Assembly (NCBI GenBank): GCA_016281675.1
Contig: JAEEJD010000099.1
Coordinates: 1 to 14,838, forward strand
Source: Lachnospiraceae bacterium
GTDB taxonomy: Bacteria; Bacillota_A; Clostridia; Lachnospirales; Lachnospiraceae
Direction: 5' to 3'
DNA: 14,838 nucleotides
This document shows positions 1-7,588 of the stretch, one piece after another. The notes beneath the pieces are model-generated. The model was not told the DNA's origin. It saw nothing but the letters and a program-made list of their open reading frames with translations, and made no database searches. Position 1 is the stretch's first letter, and each line of letters opens with the position of its first letter. The position numbers were made by a program, and so were the translations under genes.

Positions 1-2
1 CA

Positions 3-662
3 AGAGCAACCAAGATCAAGAAAGGCTATGAAGCCGAGACCGTGGGAGCTCTTGTTACAAGATGCGTGATAATATGCTTGGTAATCATGCTCTTCGCCAT
101 AAAATATGCGGGCGGTATTATAGACATCAAGTCATTGTCCAACAAGAAAGGTATCGTCGCAATGATTCTCGGCAAGCAGACATCGCTTGGACTTCCTGCG
201 GTTCTCATATGGGTTGCGGTAGTTCTGCTCGTATATGATTTTATTTCAAGCAAAACCGTTCTCGGACGTTATTTCTACGCAATGGGCGGCAACATGGAAG
301 CGACAAGACTGTCGGGTATCGACACAAAACTTGTTCTCTTCTTTGCTTACCTCAACATGCAGTTCCTGTCGGTCATCGCAGGCTGGGCAAGTCTTGCAAA
401 GCTTTCAACGGCGAATGCTTTCATCGGTCAGAACTATGAGCTGGATGCGATTTCAGCTTGTATCGTCGGCGGTGTTTCGGCATACGGCGGATCCGGAAGC
501 GTATTCGGAATGGTTGTCGGTGCTGCACTTATCGGTGTCATCAACCTCGGTATGTCGATCATGAGTATCGATCCTAACTGGCAGAAGGTCATCAAGGGTG
601 TCGTTCTTCTGGCGGCGGTCGTATTCGAGATCGTTAACAACAGGCCCAAGACAAAGGCCTGA
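3..662 (+). CDS. Sugar ABC transporter permease, C-terminal part (XylH/MmsB/GguB-like)
   Basis: This is the membrane-spanning subunit of a monosaccharide ABC importer. The reading frame is open from base 3 and has no start in the window, so the N-terminal part (roughly 180 residues, judging by family length near 400) is missing; an in-frame GTG at 42 is internal. About 219 residues remain, mostly hydrophobic helices. The segment GRYFYAMGGNMEATRLSGI is the cytoplasmic loop typical of XylH/RbsC-type permeases that contacts the ATPase. The C-terminal part GGVSAYGGSGSVFGMVVGA followed by WQKVIKGVVLLAAVVFEI is also typical of the family. It should work with an ATPase and a binding protein encoded upstream of the window. 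The sugar cannot be told from this fragment; xylose, galactose/methylgalactoside and arabinose are all possible. The gene is the last of its operon because a terminator follows 36 bases after the stop. Family call is confident, substrate is not. Confidence 0.88.
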   Translation, partial: RATKIKKGYEAETVGALVTRCVIICLVIMLFAIKYAGGIIDIKSLSNKKGIVAMILGKQTSLGLPAVLIWVAVVLLVYDFISSKTVLGRYFYAMGGNMEATRLSGIDTKLVLFFAYLNMQFLSVIAGWASLAKLSTANAFIGQNYELDAISACIVGGVSAYGGSGSVFGMVVGAALIGVINLGMSIMSIDPNWQKVIKGVVLLAAVVFEIVNNRPKTKA

Positions 663-697
663 GATCAAGCCCTTAATAAATCCATTATTATAAAGGG

Positions 698-741
698 GAG
701 CCCTCCTTTTTCGCGAATGCGGGATCGGAGGGTTCTTTTTT
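698..741 (+). terminator. Intrinsic terminator after the sugar permease gene
   Basis: Bases 698-706 (GAGCCCTCC) pair with 727-735 (GGAGGGTTC) with one G-U pair, and the stem is followed directly by six T residues (736-741). The loop is about 20 bases. Position just after the permease stop and before uvrC fits transcription termination of the transporter operon. Confidence 0.88.
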
Positions 742-743
742 GT

Positions 744-760
744 CGCCGCATGTTGCGGCG
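744..760. repeat. Perfect 7-bp inverted repeat upstream of uvrC
   Basis: CGCCGCA (744-750) and TGCGGCG (754-760) flank a TGT spacer. It sits right after the terminator and immediately upstream of the putative uvrC -10 element at 764-769, in the position of a -35 region or operator. It does not match the clostridial/Bacillus LexA box as I know it. It could be an operator, or a hairpin in read-through RNA; the sequence alone does not decide. Confidence 0.5.
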
Positions 761-769
761 TGTTATATA
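761..769 (+). promoter_or_regulatory. Extended -10 element for uvrC
   Basis: TGTTATATA reads as an extended -10 (TGn followed by TATATA), and the overlapping TATAAT at 766-771 is a perfect -10 hexamer. No good -35 is seen 16-18 bases upstream, which extended -10 promoters can tolerate. Transcription would start around 775-779, at or just before the uvrC ATG at 779. Confidence 0.5.
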
Positions 770-778
770 ATAATATGC

Positions 779-2632
779 ATGAGTGATTTTAATATCGAAG
801 AAGAACTGAATAAGCTTCCGAAGAGACCGGGCGTATACATCATGCACGACAAGGATGATGTAATAATATATGTCGGAAAAGCCGTGATATTAAGAAACCG
901 TGTCAGGTCGTATTTCAGGGAAAGCACGAAGAAGACCGTCAAGATACAGCAGATGGTAAAGCATATCGCGTGGTTCGAATATGTGGTTACGGATTCGGAG
1001 TTGGAAGCGCTTGTTCTTGAGAATAATCTGATCAAAGAAAATCAGCCCAAATACAATACGATGCTCAAGGATGACAAGACGTATCCTTACATAAAGGTGA
1101 CCGTTGCCGACGAGTATCCGAGGATCGTAACGTGCCGGAAGGTCACCAAGGATAATGCCAGATACTTCGGCCCGTTCACATCGGGAGAAGCAGTAAAGGA
1201 AACGACGGATCTTCTGAGGAAGGTTTATAAGATCAGAAACTGCAGGATGATCATCAGTGACTCGGATGAGCACAGGACCGAGAGGAAGTGCCTGTATTAT
1301 CACATGGGCCAGTGTGATGCCCCATGTGACGGACTGGCGAACAGAGAGGAATACGAAGACAGTGTTTCCAAGACGATAGCATTTCTTTCCGGAGACCATA
1401 AGCAGGTTATAAATGATCTTACCGCGAAGATGCAGGCTGCATCGGATGAGATGCTTTATGAGAAGGCAATGGAATACCGGGACCTTATCGCAAACGTTCG
1501 AAAGGTATCCGAGAAGCAGAAGATAACCGATACAGGCGGCGAGAACAGGGATGTCATTGCGATCGCAAGCGACAAAGAGTCCGTTATAGTCCAGATGTTC
1601 TTCATAAGGGACGGAAAGATCGTCGGAAGGGAGCACTATTATATGAAGCACGCCGACGAGGAGACTCCGGAAGACATTCTGGCGGCTTTTCTGATGCAGT
1701 TCTACAGCGGAGCATCATTCATTCCCAAAGAGATACTGCTTCCGTATCTTCCTTCCGGACCGGATCTTATTGCCGAATGGATGAGCTCGCAGAAAGGTTC
1801 GAAAACGGAACTTGTCGTCCCGCAAAAGGGTATGAAGGAAAAACTTGTCAAAATGGCCCTTGAGAATGCTCAGATAAAGCTTGATCAGGATGTGGAAAAG
1901 CTTAAAAAGAAACGCGAGAGAACCGTGGGCGCGCTCGAGGAGATCGCGGGGATTCTGGAATTGTCCGATATTCACAGGATGGAAGCTTATGACATATCGA
2001 ATATAAGCGGATTCGAATCTGTAGGATCGATGGTCGTATATGAAGACGGTAAGCCGAAGCCTAACGAATACAGGAAGTTTAAGATCAAATCGGTGGAAGG
2101 ACCCAACGATTATGCAAGTATGGAAGAGGTACTGACAAGGCGATTCGAACACGGTCTGAGCGAACAGGAGACTGAAGGAACAAACGGAAAGTTCTCGAAG
2201 TTTCCGGATCTCATACTTATGGACGGAGGCCGCGGACAGGTCAATATATGCGAGGAAGTCCTCGCAAAGCTCGGACTGGACATTCCCGTATGCGGAATGG
2301 TTAAAGATGACAATCACAGAACAAGGGGACTGTATTATAACAATAAGGAATTGTCGATATCACGAACCTCTGAAGGATTTCATCTGATAACGAGGATACA
2401 GGATGAGGCACACAGGTTTGCGATAACATTCCACAGGAAGCTTCGCAGCAAAGAACAGGTGCATTCCGTGCTTGATGATATTCCGGGTATAGGACCGAGG
2501 AGAAGAAGGGCGCTTATGAAGAGCTTTGAGTCGCTCGAGGATATCAAAAAAGCATCGGTTGAGGACCTGAACGCTGTCGAGGGGTTCAATGCCGCATCGG
2601 CTCAAAGTGTTTACGAGTGGTTTCACAAATGA
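779..2632 (+). CDS. uvrC: Excinuclease ABC subunit C (UvrC)
   Basis: UvrC makes the 3' and 5' incisions around a DNA lesion after loading by UvrA/UvrB in nucleotide excision repair. The 617-residue product has full family length. The GIY-YIG nuclease domain is at about residues 13-95: PGVY at 17-20, YVG at 31-33, Arg39, Glu76 and Asn88, the conserved catalytic/metal positions. RYFGPF follows, then a UVR helix-pair around 195-240 that binds UvrB. The C-terminal RNase H-like nuclease contains EAYDISNISG and LILMDGGRGQ with conserved acidic residues. A helix-hairpin-helix (IPGIGPRRRRALM and a second copy) ends the protein. A longer reading from a TTG at 740 would overlap the terminator and inverted repeat, so ATG 779 is chosen. 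No Shine-Dalgarno is visible upstream of 779, and the -10 lies only 8-10 bases before it, which hints at a leaderless message. Confidence 0.96.
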   Translation: MSDFNIEEELNKLPKRPGVYIMHDKDDVIIYVGKAVILRNRVRSYFRESTKKTVKIQQMVKHIAWFEYVVTDSELEALVLENNLIKENQPKYNTMLKDDKTYPYIKVTVADEYPRIVTCRKVTKDNARYFGPFTSGEAVKETTDLLRKVYKIRNCRMIISDSDEHRTERKCLYYHMGQCDAPCDGLANREEYEDSVSKTIAFLSGDHKQVINDLTAKMQAASDEMLYEKAMEYRDLIANVRKVSEKQKITDTGGENRDVIAIASDKESVIVQMFFIRDGKIVGREHYYMKHADEETPEDILAAFLMQFYSGASFIPKEILLPYLPSGPDLIAEWMSSQKGSKTELVVPQKGMKEKLVKMALENAQIKLDQDVEKLKKKRERTVGALEEIAGILELSDIHRMEAYDISNISGFESVGSMVVYEDGKPKPNEYRKFKIKSVEGPNDYASMEEVLTRRFEHGLSEQETEGTNGKFSKFPDLILMDGGRGQVNICEEVLAKLGLDIPVCGMVKDDNHRTRGLYYNNKELSISRTSEGFHLITRIQDEAHRFAITFHRKLRSKEQVHSVLDDIPGIGPRRRRALMKSFESLEDIKKASVEDLNAVEGFNAASAQSVYEWFHK

Positions 2633-2638
2633 TATACT
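2610..2638 (+). promoter_or_regulatory. Candidate promoter for hprK
   Basis: TTTACG (2610-2615), a 17-base spacer and TATACT (2633-2638) form a plausible sigma-A promoter overlapping the end of uvrC. Transcription would begin near 2645, giving a short leader with GGAGG at 2660-2664. The -35 is weak, so this is tentative. Confidence 0.4.
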
Positions 2639-2669
2639 TTAGATTGTGTCAAACAGAACGGAGGTTTGT

Positions 2670-3605
2670 ATGGGATCTGTATCAGTAAGTGAATTGATCG
2701 AAAAAATGAAACTTGTGAATCTGACACCCGAGATAAACGTGGAAGAGATCAAGATAACCCAGCCGGATATCAACCGTCCCGCACTTCAGATGGCGGGATT
2801 CCTGGAGCATTTTGAAACGGGCAGGGTTCAGATCATAGGATTCGTTGAGTATACATATATGGAAAAGCTCGGCCCCAAGATCAAGAAAGAGCGTTACGGA
2901 CATATACTGTGCGATGATACGCCCTGTTATGTGTTCTGCCGGGATCTTCAGCCCGACGATCTGTTCCTGGAGATAGCAAAAGCCCATAATGTTGCCGTAC
3001 TCATGTCACACAAGAGTACATCAAACCTTATGGCAGAGATAATCAGATGGCTCAATGTCAAACTTGCTCCGTGTATTTCCGTTCACGGTGTGCTCGTTGA
3101 TGTATACGGTGAAGGTGTGCTGATCACGGGAGAGAGCGGTATCGGTAAATCAGAGGCTGCGCTTGAACTCGTAAAGCGCGGACACAGACTTGTGAGCGAC
3201 GATGTCGTGGAGATCAGAAAAGTAAGTGACGATACTCTCATAGGAACAGCACCGGATATAACAAGACACCTTATAGAACTCAGAGGTATAGGAATAGTCG
3301 ATGTTAAGATGCTGTTCGGTGTGTCTTCGGTAAGAGAGACACAGAGCATCGATCTAGTCATAAGACTCGAGGAGTGGGACAGGGACAAGGATTACGACAG
3401 AATAGGTCTTGAGGAGGAATACACGGAATACCTCGGAAATAAAGTCGTATGTCACAGCATCCCCATAAGACCGGGTCGAAATCTTGCCATCATATGCGAG
3501 TCGGCGGCCGTTAACTTCAGACAGAAGAAGATGGGATACAATGCCGCTCAGGAACTGTATTCGAGATTCCAGAATTCATTAAAGACAAGAGAAGAAGAGG
3601 AATAG
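2670..3605 (+). CDS. hprK: HPr kinase/phosphorylase (HprK/P)
   Basis: HprK/P phosphorylates Ser46 of HPr (or Crh) with ATP or pyrophosphate and also removes the phosphate, the central switch of carbon catabolite repression in low-GC Gram-positive bacteria. The 311-residue product has family length. The N-terminal regulatory domain spans about residues 1-130. His139 lies in SVHG, the Walker A loop GESGIGKS is at 154-161, and the family signature RGIGIVDVKMLFG follows near 212-224. A GTG at 2646 is in frame upstream, but ATG 2670 has GGAGG at 2660-2664 with a 5-base spacing, so it is the better start. The stop is 2 bases before the ROK kinase start, so the two are co-transcribed. Its likely substrate in this neighbourhood is the Crh-like protein at 7262-7516, whose Ser46 motif is intact. 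Confidence 0.96.
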   Translation: MGSVSVSELIEKMKLVNLTPEINVEEIKITQPDINRPALQMAGFLEHFETGRVQIIGFVEYTYMEKLGPKIKKERYGHILCDDTPCYVFCRDLQPDDLFLEIAKAHNVAVLMSHKSTSNLMAEIIRWLNVKLAPCISVHGVLVDVYGEGVLITGESGIGKSEAALELVKRGHRLVSDDVVEIRKVSDDTLIGTAPDITRHLIELRGIGIVDVKMLFGVSSVRETQSIDLVIRLEEWDRDKDYDRIGLEEEYTEYLGNKVVCHSIPIRPGRNLAIICESAAVNFRQKKMGYNAAQELYSRFQNSLKTREEEE

Positions 3606-3607
3606 GA

Positions 3608-4561
3608 ATGAGTAAGAAGGTATTCGGAGTCGATATAGGCGGTACTACGGTAAAGATGGGAATGTTTACCGATCAGGGAGAACTTCTCGACAAATGGGAG
3701 ATACCCACACGTACGGAAGACCAGGGCAAAAACATTCTTCCCGATATCGCTGATTCGATCAGGAACAGGATGGATAAGGAAAGCCTTACGACAGATGATG
3801 TTGTCGGAATAGGGATCAGCGTTCCGGGCCCTGTTGACGATAACGGTATCGTGCATAAATGCGTCAATCTCGGATGGGGCGTGTTTGATATCGACGAAGA
3901 GATGAGAAAACATATTAACGTTCCCGTGTTCGCAGGTAACGACGCAAATGCGGCGGCGCTCGGTGAAGCATGGAAGGGCGGCGGAAAAGGATGCGGAAAC
4001 GTTGTTGTGGTTACACTCGGAACCGGTGTCGGCGGCGGGATAATCGTTAACGGAAAGATCCTGTCCGGATATCTGGGTGCCGGAGGAGAGATCGGTCATA
4101 TACATATGGATGACAATGAGACCGAGAAATGCGGATGCGGAAACACGGGCTGCCTTGAGCAGTATGCATCGGCAACCGGCATCGCGAGGCTTGCAACAAG
4201 AAGACTTGCGGCTGATAACAAGCCTTCTTCGATGAGAAGCGCACAGCATATGAACGCAAAGGTCGTGTTTGACGCGGTCAAAGCGGGTGACGAGGTTGCA
4301 AAAGAAGTAGCCGAGCAGTTCGGAGATATACTGGGAAAAGGTTTGGCAAACGTTGCCGCGGTCACCAATCCCGAGATGTTCGTTATCGGAGGCGGTGTCA
4401 GCAAGGCCGGAGAGATAGTCCTTGACTATATCAAAAAGAATTATGTCAGATACGTGTTCCACGGAAGCCGCGAGACAAAGTTCACGCTCGCGACACTCGG
4501 AAACGATGCGGGTATATTCGGATCCGCAAAGCTTGTACTTGACGGGGTGGCACAATCTTGA
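3608..4561 (+). CDS. glcK: ROK-family glucokinase
   Basis: This ATP-dependent sugar kinase most likely phosphorylates glucose to glucose-6-phosphate. The 317-residue product starts with the phosphate-binding loop GVDIGGTTVKMG (7-18). GNDANAAALGE holds the catalytic Asp112, and TLGTGVGGGI is the second phosphate loop. EIGH contains His164, and CGCGNTGCLE (from Cys175) is the ROK zinc site. There is no N-terminal helix-turn-helix, so it is an enzyme and not a NagC/XylR-type repressor. The start is 2 bases after the hprK stop, with purine-rich AGAGGA/AGGA upstream. The downstream murB start codon overlaps its stop. Placement next to hprK links glucose entry with catabolite signalling; this is inference from context. 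Glucokinase is the usual activity for this ROK subgroup, although other hexoses or N-acetylsugars remain possible. Confidence 0.9.
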   Translation: MSKKVFGVDIGGTTVKMGMFTDQGELLDKWEIPTRTEDQGKNILPDIADSIRNRMDKESLTTDDVVGIGISVPGPVDDNGIVHKCVNLGWGVFDIDEEMRKHINVPVFAGNDANAAALGEAWKGGGKGCGNVVVVTLGTGVGGGIIVNGKILSGYLGAGGEIGHIHMDDNETEKCGCGNTGCLEQYASATGIARLATRRLAADNKPSSMRSAQHMNAKVVFDAVKAGDEVAKEVAEQFGDILGKGLANVAAVTNPEMFVIGGGVSKAGEIVLDYIKKNYVRYVFHGSRETKFTLATLGNDAGIFGSAKLVLDGVAQS

Positions 4562-5493
4562 ACGAAGCTTTAAGAGAGCAATTGGCAAATATAACCGATC
4601 CCGGCAACATACGTTTGAATGAGGACATGAGTGCTCATACGACGTTTCGGGTCGGAGGATGTGCGGATGTGTTTGTTACACCCGCCGGTTTAAAGGAGGC
4701 GACAGAAATTGTACGCCTTCTTTTGACGCAGGATCATCCGTTTACCGTGATCGGAAACGGGAGCAATCTTATCGTTACCGACAGCGGATACAGGGGATGC
4801 ATAGTCTGCCTCGGTCACGGATGCGACAATATCAAAGTATGCGGCAACAGTATAAAGGCGGGGGCGGGCGCGATGCTCGCGAAAATCGCAAAGACGGCAT
4901 TTGACAATTCCCTTACGGGTCTCGAATTTGCTTCCGGAATACCGGGATCTGTAGGCGGGGCGGTTGTTATGAACGCGGGTGCGTACGGCGGTGAGATCAA
5001 AGACGTTGTAAAAAAGGTCACCCTGTTTGATACGGTAACAAATGAAACCGTTGAACTGTCCGCGGATGAAATGAAGTTCGGATACAGAAGGAGCATCGTC
5101 AAAGATCACCCGTATATCGTTCTTGAAGCGGAGTTTGAGATGACGCCCGGAGACAGCGGGACGATAAAAGAAACGATGGATGATCTTGCCAACCGTCGCA
5201 GGGATAAACAGCCGCTGGAGTATCCGAGTGCGGGAAGTACGTTCAAGCGTCCGGAAGGATACTTTGCCGCAAAGCTGATAGAAGATGCCGGACTGAAGGG
5301 AGAATCGTACGGTGGTGCGAAGGTATCCGATAAGCACAGCGGATTCGTGATCAATACCGGAGGTGCCAGTGCAACGGATGTACTGAACCTTATAAGCAGG
5401 ATACAAAAAAAGGTGTACGAAGACTTTAACGTTAAGCTTGAGACTGAAGTTGTTATTCTTGGAGATATTCCGAAAGAGGTTGTCTTGTTATGA
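4558..5493 (+). CDS. murB: UDP-N-acetylenolpyruvoylglucosamine reductase (MurB)
   Basis: MurB reduces UDP-GlcNAc-enolpyruvate to UDP-MurNAc with NADPH and FAD in the cytoplasmic phase of peptidoglycan synthesis. The 311-residue product has FAD-binding motifs GNGSNLIV (66-73) and SGIPGSVGGAVVMNAGAYGGE (126 onward). FGYRRSIV follows, and AGSTFKRP holds the catalytic Ser227 that protonates the intermediate. The glutamate in KLETEVVILGD near the C-terminus is the other conserved acid. It looks like a type II MurB as found in Firmicutes. The start is a TTG whose last two bases lie in the ROK kinase TGA stop (TTGA); GGGGTGG at 4544-4550 is a 7-base-spaced ribosome site. The next ATG would remove the conserved N-terminal region, so TTG is preferred. 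The stop overlaps the rapZ start as ATGA. Confidence 0.95.
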   Translation: MNEALREQLANITDPGNIRLNEDMSAHTTFRVGGCADVFVTPAGLKEATEIVRLLLTQDHPFTVIGNGSNLIVTDSGYRGCIVCLGHGCDNIKVCGNSIKAGAGAMLAKIAKTAFDNSLTGLEFASGIPGSVGGAVVMNAGAYGGEIKDVVKKVTLFDTVTNETVELSADEMKFGYRRSIVKDHPYIVLEAEFEMTPGDSGTIKETMDDLANRRRDKQPLEYPSAGSTFKRPEGYFAAKLIEDAGLKGESYGGAKVSDKHSGFVINTGGASATDVLNLISRIQKKVYEDFNVKLETEVVILGDIPKEVVLL

Positions 5494-6362
5494 GATTTGT
5501 TGTAGTAACCGGCCTTAGCGGCGCGGGAAAAAGTACGGCACTTGATTATCTCGAGGATGCGGGATATTACTGCGTTGATAATCTGCCGGTACAGCTGATA
5601 TCCGAATTCGCAAAACTTCTTAATGAGAATGATGAGATAGAGCGTGCGGCACTCGGAATCGATGTCAGGACCGGAGCGGCTTTTGATGAGCTCGAAAGTG
5701 CGCTTGATAAGATAAAAGAGATGGGAATAGCATACGAGATCCTGTTTCTCGAGTCTGACGATGCGGTTCTTGTCAAACGATACAAGGAGACAAGACGTAT
5801 CCATCCGCTTTCTTTCGGAGACAGGATTGAAGTCGGTATCAAAAGGGAGCGAGAGAAGCTTACCAATATCAAGAAGCATGCGGTTCATATCATTGACACG
5901 TCCCAAATGCTGACAAGAGAATTAAAGACCGAGATCGACAGGATATTCGTAAAGGATCTTGAGTACAAGAATCTGTACATTACGATATTGTCGTTCGGTT
6001 TCAAATACGGTATACCTTCGGATGCGGATCTTGTATTCGACGTGAGATTCCTTCCGAATCCGTATTATCATGACGAGCTTCGTCCGCTTACCGGCAAGGA
6101 TAAGGAAGTGGCGGATTTTGTTCTCGGTTTCGAAGAGGCGCATAAGTTTCTCGACAAGCTTGAGGACATGCTCGCATTCCTGATCCCCAACTATATCGCG
6201 GAAGGCAAGAATCAGCTTGTCGTTGCGATAGGATGTACGGGTGGAAAGCACAGGAGTATCACTCTTGCGGAGTCGCTGTATGAACGCATGAAGGGATACG
6301 ATGATTACGGGTTCAAACTCGAACACAGGGATTTCGGCAAGGATGCCCAGCGGGGAAAATAA
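5490..6362 (+). CDS. rapZ: RapZ/YvcJ-family nucleotide-binding protein
   Basis: RapZ-family proteins are P-loop proteins. The E. coli member is an RNase adaptor that senses glucosamine-6-phosphate, while the Bacillus member YvcJ binds and hydrolyses nucleotides; the role in clostridia is less clear. The 290-residue product has Walker A GLSGAGKS (8-15) and the family segment GYYCVDNLP just after it. RETRRIHPL-type sequence is seen as KETRRIHPLS. The C-terminal domain holds PYYHDELRPLTG and the motif GCTGGKHRS (248-256), which is the metabolite-binding core in the E. coli protein. ATG 5490 overlaps the murB stop by four bases (ATGA), so translation is probably coupled; the AGAGG upstream is about 10 bases away. 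whiA begins 2 bases after its stop. The RNA-binding role in this organism is not demonstrated by the sequence. Confidence 0.95.
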   Translation: MRFVVVTGLSGAGKSTALDYLEDAGYYCVDNLPVQLISEFAKLLNENDEIERAALGIDVRTGAAFDELESALDKIKEMGIAYEILFLESDDAVLVKRYKETRRIHPLSFGDRIEVGIKREREKLTNIKKHAVHIIDTSQMLTRELKTEIDRIFVKDLEYKNLYITILSFGFKYGIPSDADLVFDVRFLPNPYYHDELRPLTGKDKEVADFVLGFEEAHKFLDKLEDMLAFLIPNYIAEGKNQLVVAIGCTGGKHRSITLAESLYERMKGYDDYGFKLEHRDFGKDAQRGK

Positions 6363-6364
6363 GC

Positions 6365-7249
6365 ATGTCGTTTTCCGGAAACATCAAAGACGAACTTGAG
6401 AGAGTAAACGCTCCTTCGAGACATTGTCAGCTTGCGGAGCTCGCCGCGATTTATGATTTTTGCGGTAAAGGATCGGGGGAATCGGACGGTAAAATAGTCA
6501 TTTCTTCCGAAAATGAACTGGCGGTCAGAAAAGTCTTTACTTTGCTTAAGAAAACATTTAATATGTATAAAGATTACGCGGCCGGAAAGGTTCCGTATTC
6601 CAAGACGGGACAGCAATACCGTCTTGAGATAGATGATGTTCGCGAAGCGGACAGGGTCCGGTCGGCGATAAAGGTCACCGAGGAATCGATGAGATCATGC
6701 TGCAGACGGGCATACATAAGAGGTGCTTTTCTTGCGGCGGGATCGGTAAACGATCCCGAAAAATCATACCATTTGGAAATCGTGTGCCAGGATGAGAGAG
6801 TGGCACATTTTTTGGCAGAGTTACTCGAAAGCTTTGAAATATCGGCAAAGATAACCCTGCGTAAGAAATACCACGTTCTGTACGTTAAGGACGGAACAAA
6901 GATCGTTGAGATGCTGAACGTGATGGGCGCTCATGTGGGACTGATGGATTTCGAGAACATGCGGATCCTGAAGGAGATGAGAAACAGCGTTAACAGAAAG
7001 GTTAACTGCGAGACCGCCAATATCGGCAAGACGGTTACCGCAGCCCAGAGACAGATCGACGAGATCAGGTATCTCATGAGTATCGATGCGTACAAGCAGT
7101 TGCCGACGGAATTAAAGGAGATGGCACAGCTTCGTATATCGCATCCTGAAGCTACTTTGGAAGAGCTCGGAAAACTGTGTGATCCGCAGCTCGGTAAGTC
7201 CGGAGTCAACCACAGGCTGAGAAGGTTGTCCCGAATGGCCCGGAGTTAA
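6365..7249 (+). CDS. whiA: DNA-binding protein WhiA
   Basis: WhiA is a conserved Gram-positive protein linked to cell division and, in Streptomyces, to sporulation gene control. The 294-residue product has a short N-terminal domain (SFSGNIKDELERV), a LAGLIDADG-homing-endonuclease-like fold without catalytic use (CCRRAYIRGAFLAAGSVNDP at 112-131 and the repeat ending near 200) and a C-terminal helix-turn-helix. The latter is seen in LEELGKLCDPQLGKSGVNHRLRRLSRMA, where the GKSGVNHR segment is the recognition region typical of the family. Length is slightly below the common 300-330. It starts 2 bases after rapZ with GGGGA just upstream, and ends 12 bases before the HPr-like gene. In many Firmicutes a yvcK gene lies between rapZ and whiA; here it is absent. 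Confidence 0.94.
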   Translation: MSFSGNIKDELERVNAPSRHCQLAELAAIYDFCGKGSGESDGKIVISSENELAVRKVFTLLKKTFNMYKDYAAGKVPYSKTGQQYRLEIDDVREADRVRSAIKVTEESMRSCCRRAYIRGAFLAAGSVNDPEKSYHLEIVCQDERVAHFLAELLESFEISAKITLRKKYHVLYVKDGTKIVEMLNVMGAHVGLMDFENMRILKEMRNSVNRKVNCETANIGKTVTAAQRQIDEIRYLMSIDAYKQLPTELKEMAQLRISHPEATLEELGKLCDPQLGKSGVNHRLRRLSRMARS

Positions 7250-7261
7250 AGGAGGAGAATT

Positions 7262-7516
7262 ATGACAAAAAAAGAAACTATCATACGTCTGGAGAACGGG
7301 CTGGAGGCAAGACCGATCGCTCTGCTCGTGCAGGTGGCAAGCCAGTATGACAGTTCGATCTATATCGAATACGGAGATAAGAGAGTTAACGCAAAGAGTA
7401 TAATGGGAATGATGACACTTGTACTTGTTGCGGGAGATACGGTAACGGTAACCGCAGACGGTTCCGATGAGGATACGGCGGTTGATGCGATCGTAACTTA
7501 TCTGGCAGGAGAATAA
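7262..7516 (+). CDS. HPr-family protein with Glu15 in place of His15 (Crh-like)
   Basis: HPr relays phosphate from enzyme I to sugar-specific EIIs through His15 and is phosphorylated on Ser46 by HprK as a corepressor for CcpA. This 84-residue protein has the HPr fold pattern but reads GLEARP where canonical HPr has GLHARP, so residue 15 is Glu and phosphotransfer from enzyme I is not possible. Ser46 and its surroundings (NAKSIMGMM) are intact. That is the Crh pattern (Bacillus Crh has Gln15), so it is predicted to be a regulatory target of the HprK encoded at 2670-3605. Position after rapZ-whiA matches crh in Bacillus. A strong AAAGGAGG ribosome site lies just upstream, and a terminator follows. 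The negative charge at residue 15 could mimic phospho-His; that is inference. I have no evidence for a PTS in this window. Confidence 0.88.
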   Translation: MTKKETIIRLENGLEARPIALLVQVASQYDSSIYIEYGDKRVNAKSIMGMMTLVLVAGDTVTVTADGSDEDTAVDAIVTYLAGE

Positions 7517-7534
7517 ACCCCATAAAAAGGGAGG

Positions 7535-7567
7535 ATGCCAAGTAGCTATGCTACTTGGCATTTATTA
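7535..7567 (+). terminator. Terminator of the uvrC/hprK-crh block
   Basis: A perfect 12-bp stem pairs ATGCCAAGTAGC (7535-7546) with GCTACTTGGCAT (7550-7561) around a three-base loop, followed by a short T-rich run (TTTATTAT). It lies 18 bases after the HPr-like stop. The T-tract is interrupted by A, so efficiency is uncertain. Confidence 0.82.
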
Positions 7568-7588
7568 TGAAAAAGTATTTGCAATGTA

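Noticed and set aside
740..778. Longer uvrC start at TTG 740
   Set aside because: It would begin in the T-tract of the upstream terminator and adds residues absent in UvrC; ATG 779 aligns with the family N-terminus and puts Arg39, Glu76 and Asn88 at their usual numbers.
890..1651. 253-codon open frame on the minus strand inside uvrC
   Set aside because: It lies wholly opposite a confident uvrC, has no recognisable motif and no ribosome site; codon bias of uvrC opens the antisense frame.
3548..4588. 346-codon minus-strand frame opposite the glucokinase gene
   Set aside because: The plus-strand ROK kinase is complete with all motifs, and the antisense product is Cys/Arg/His-rich with no recognised fold.
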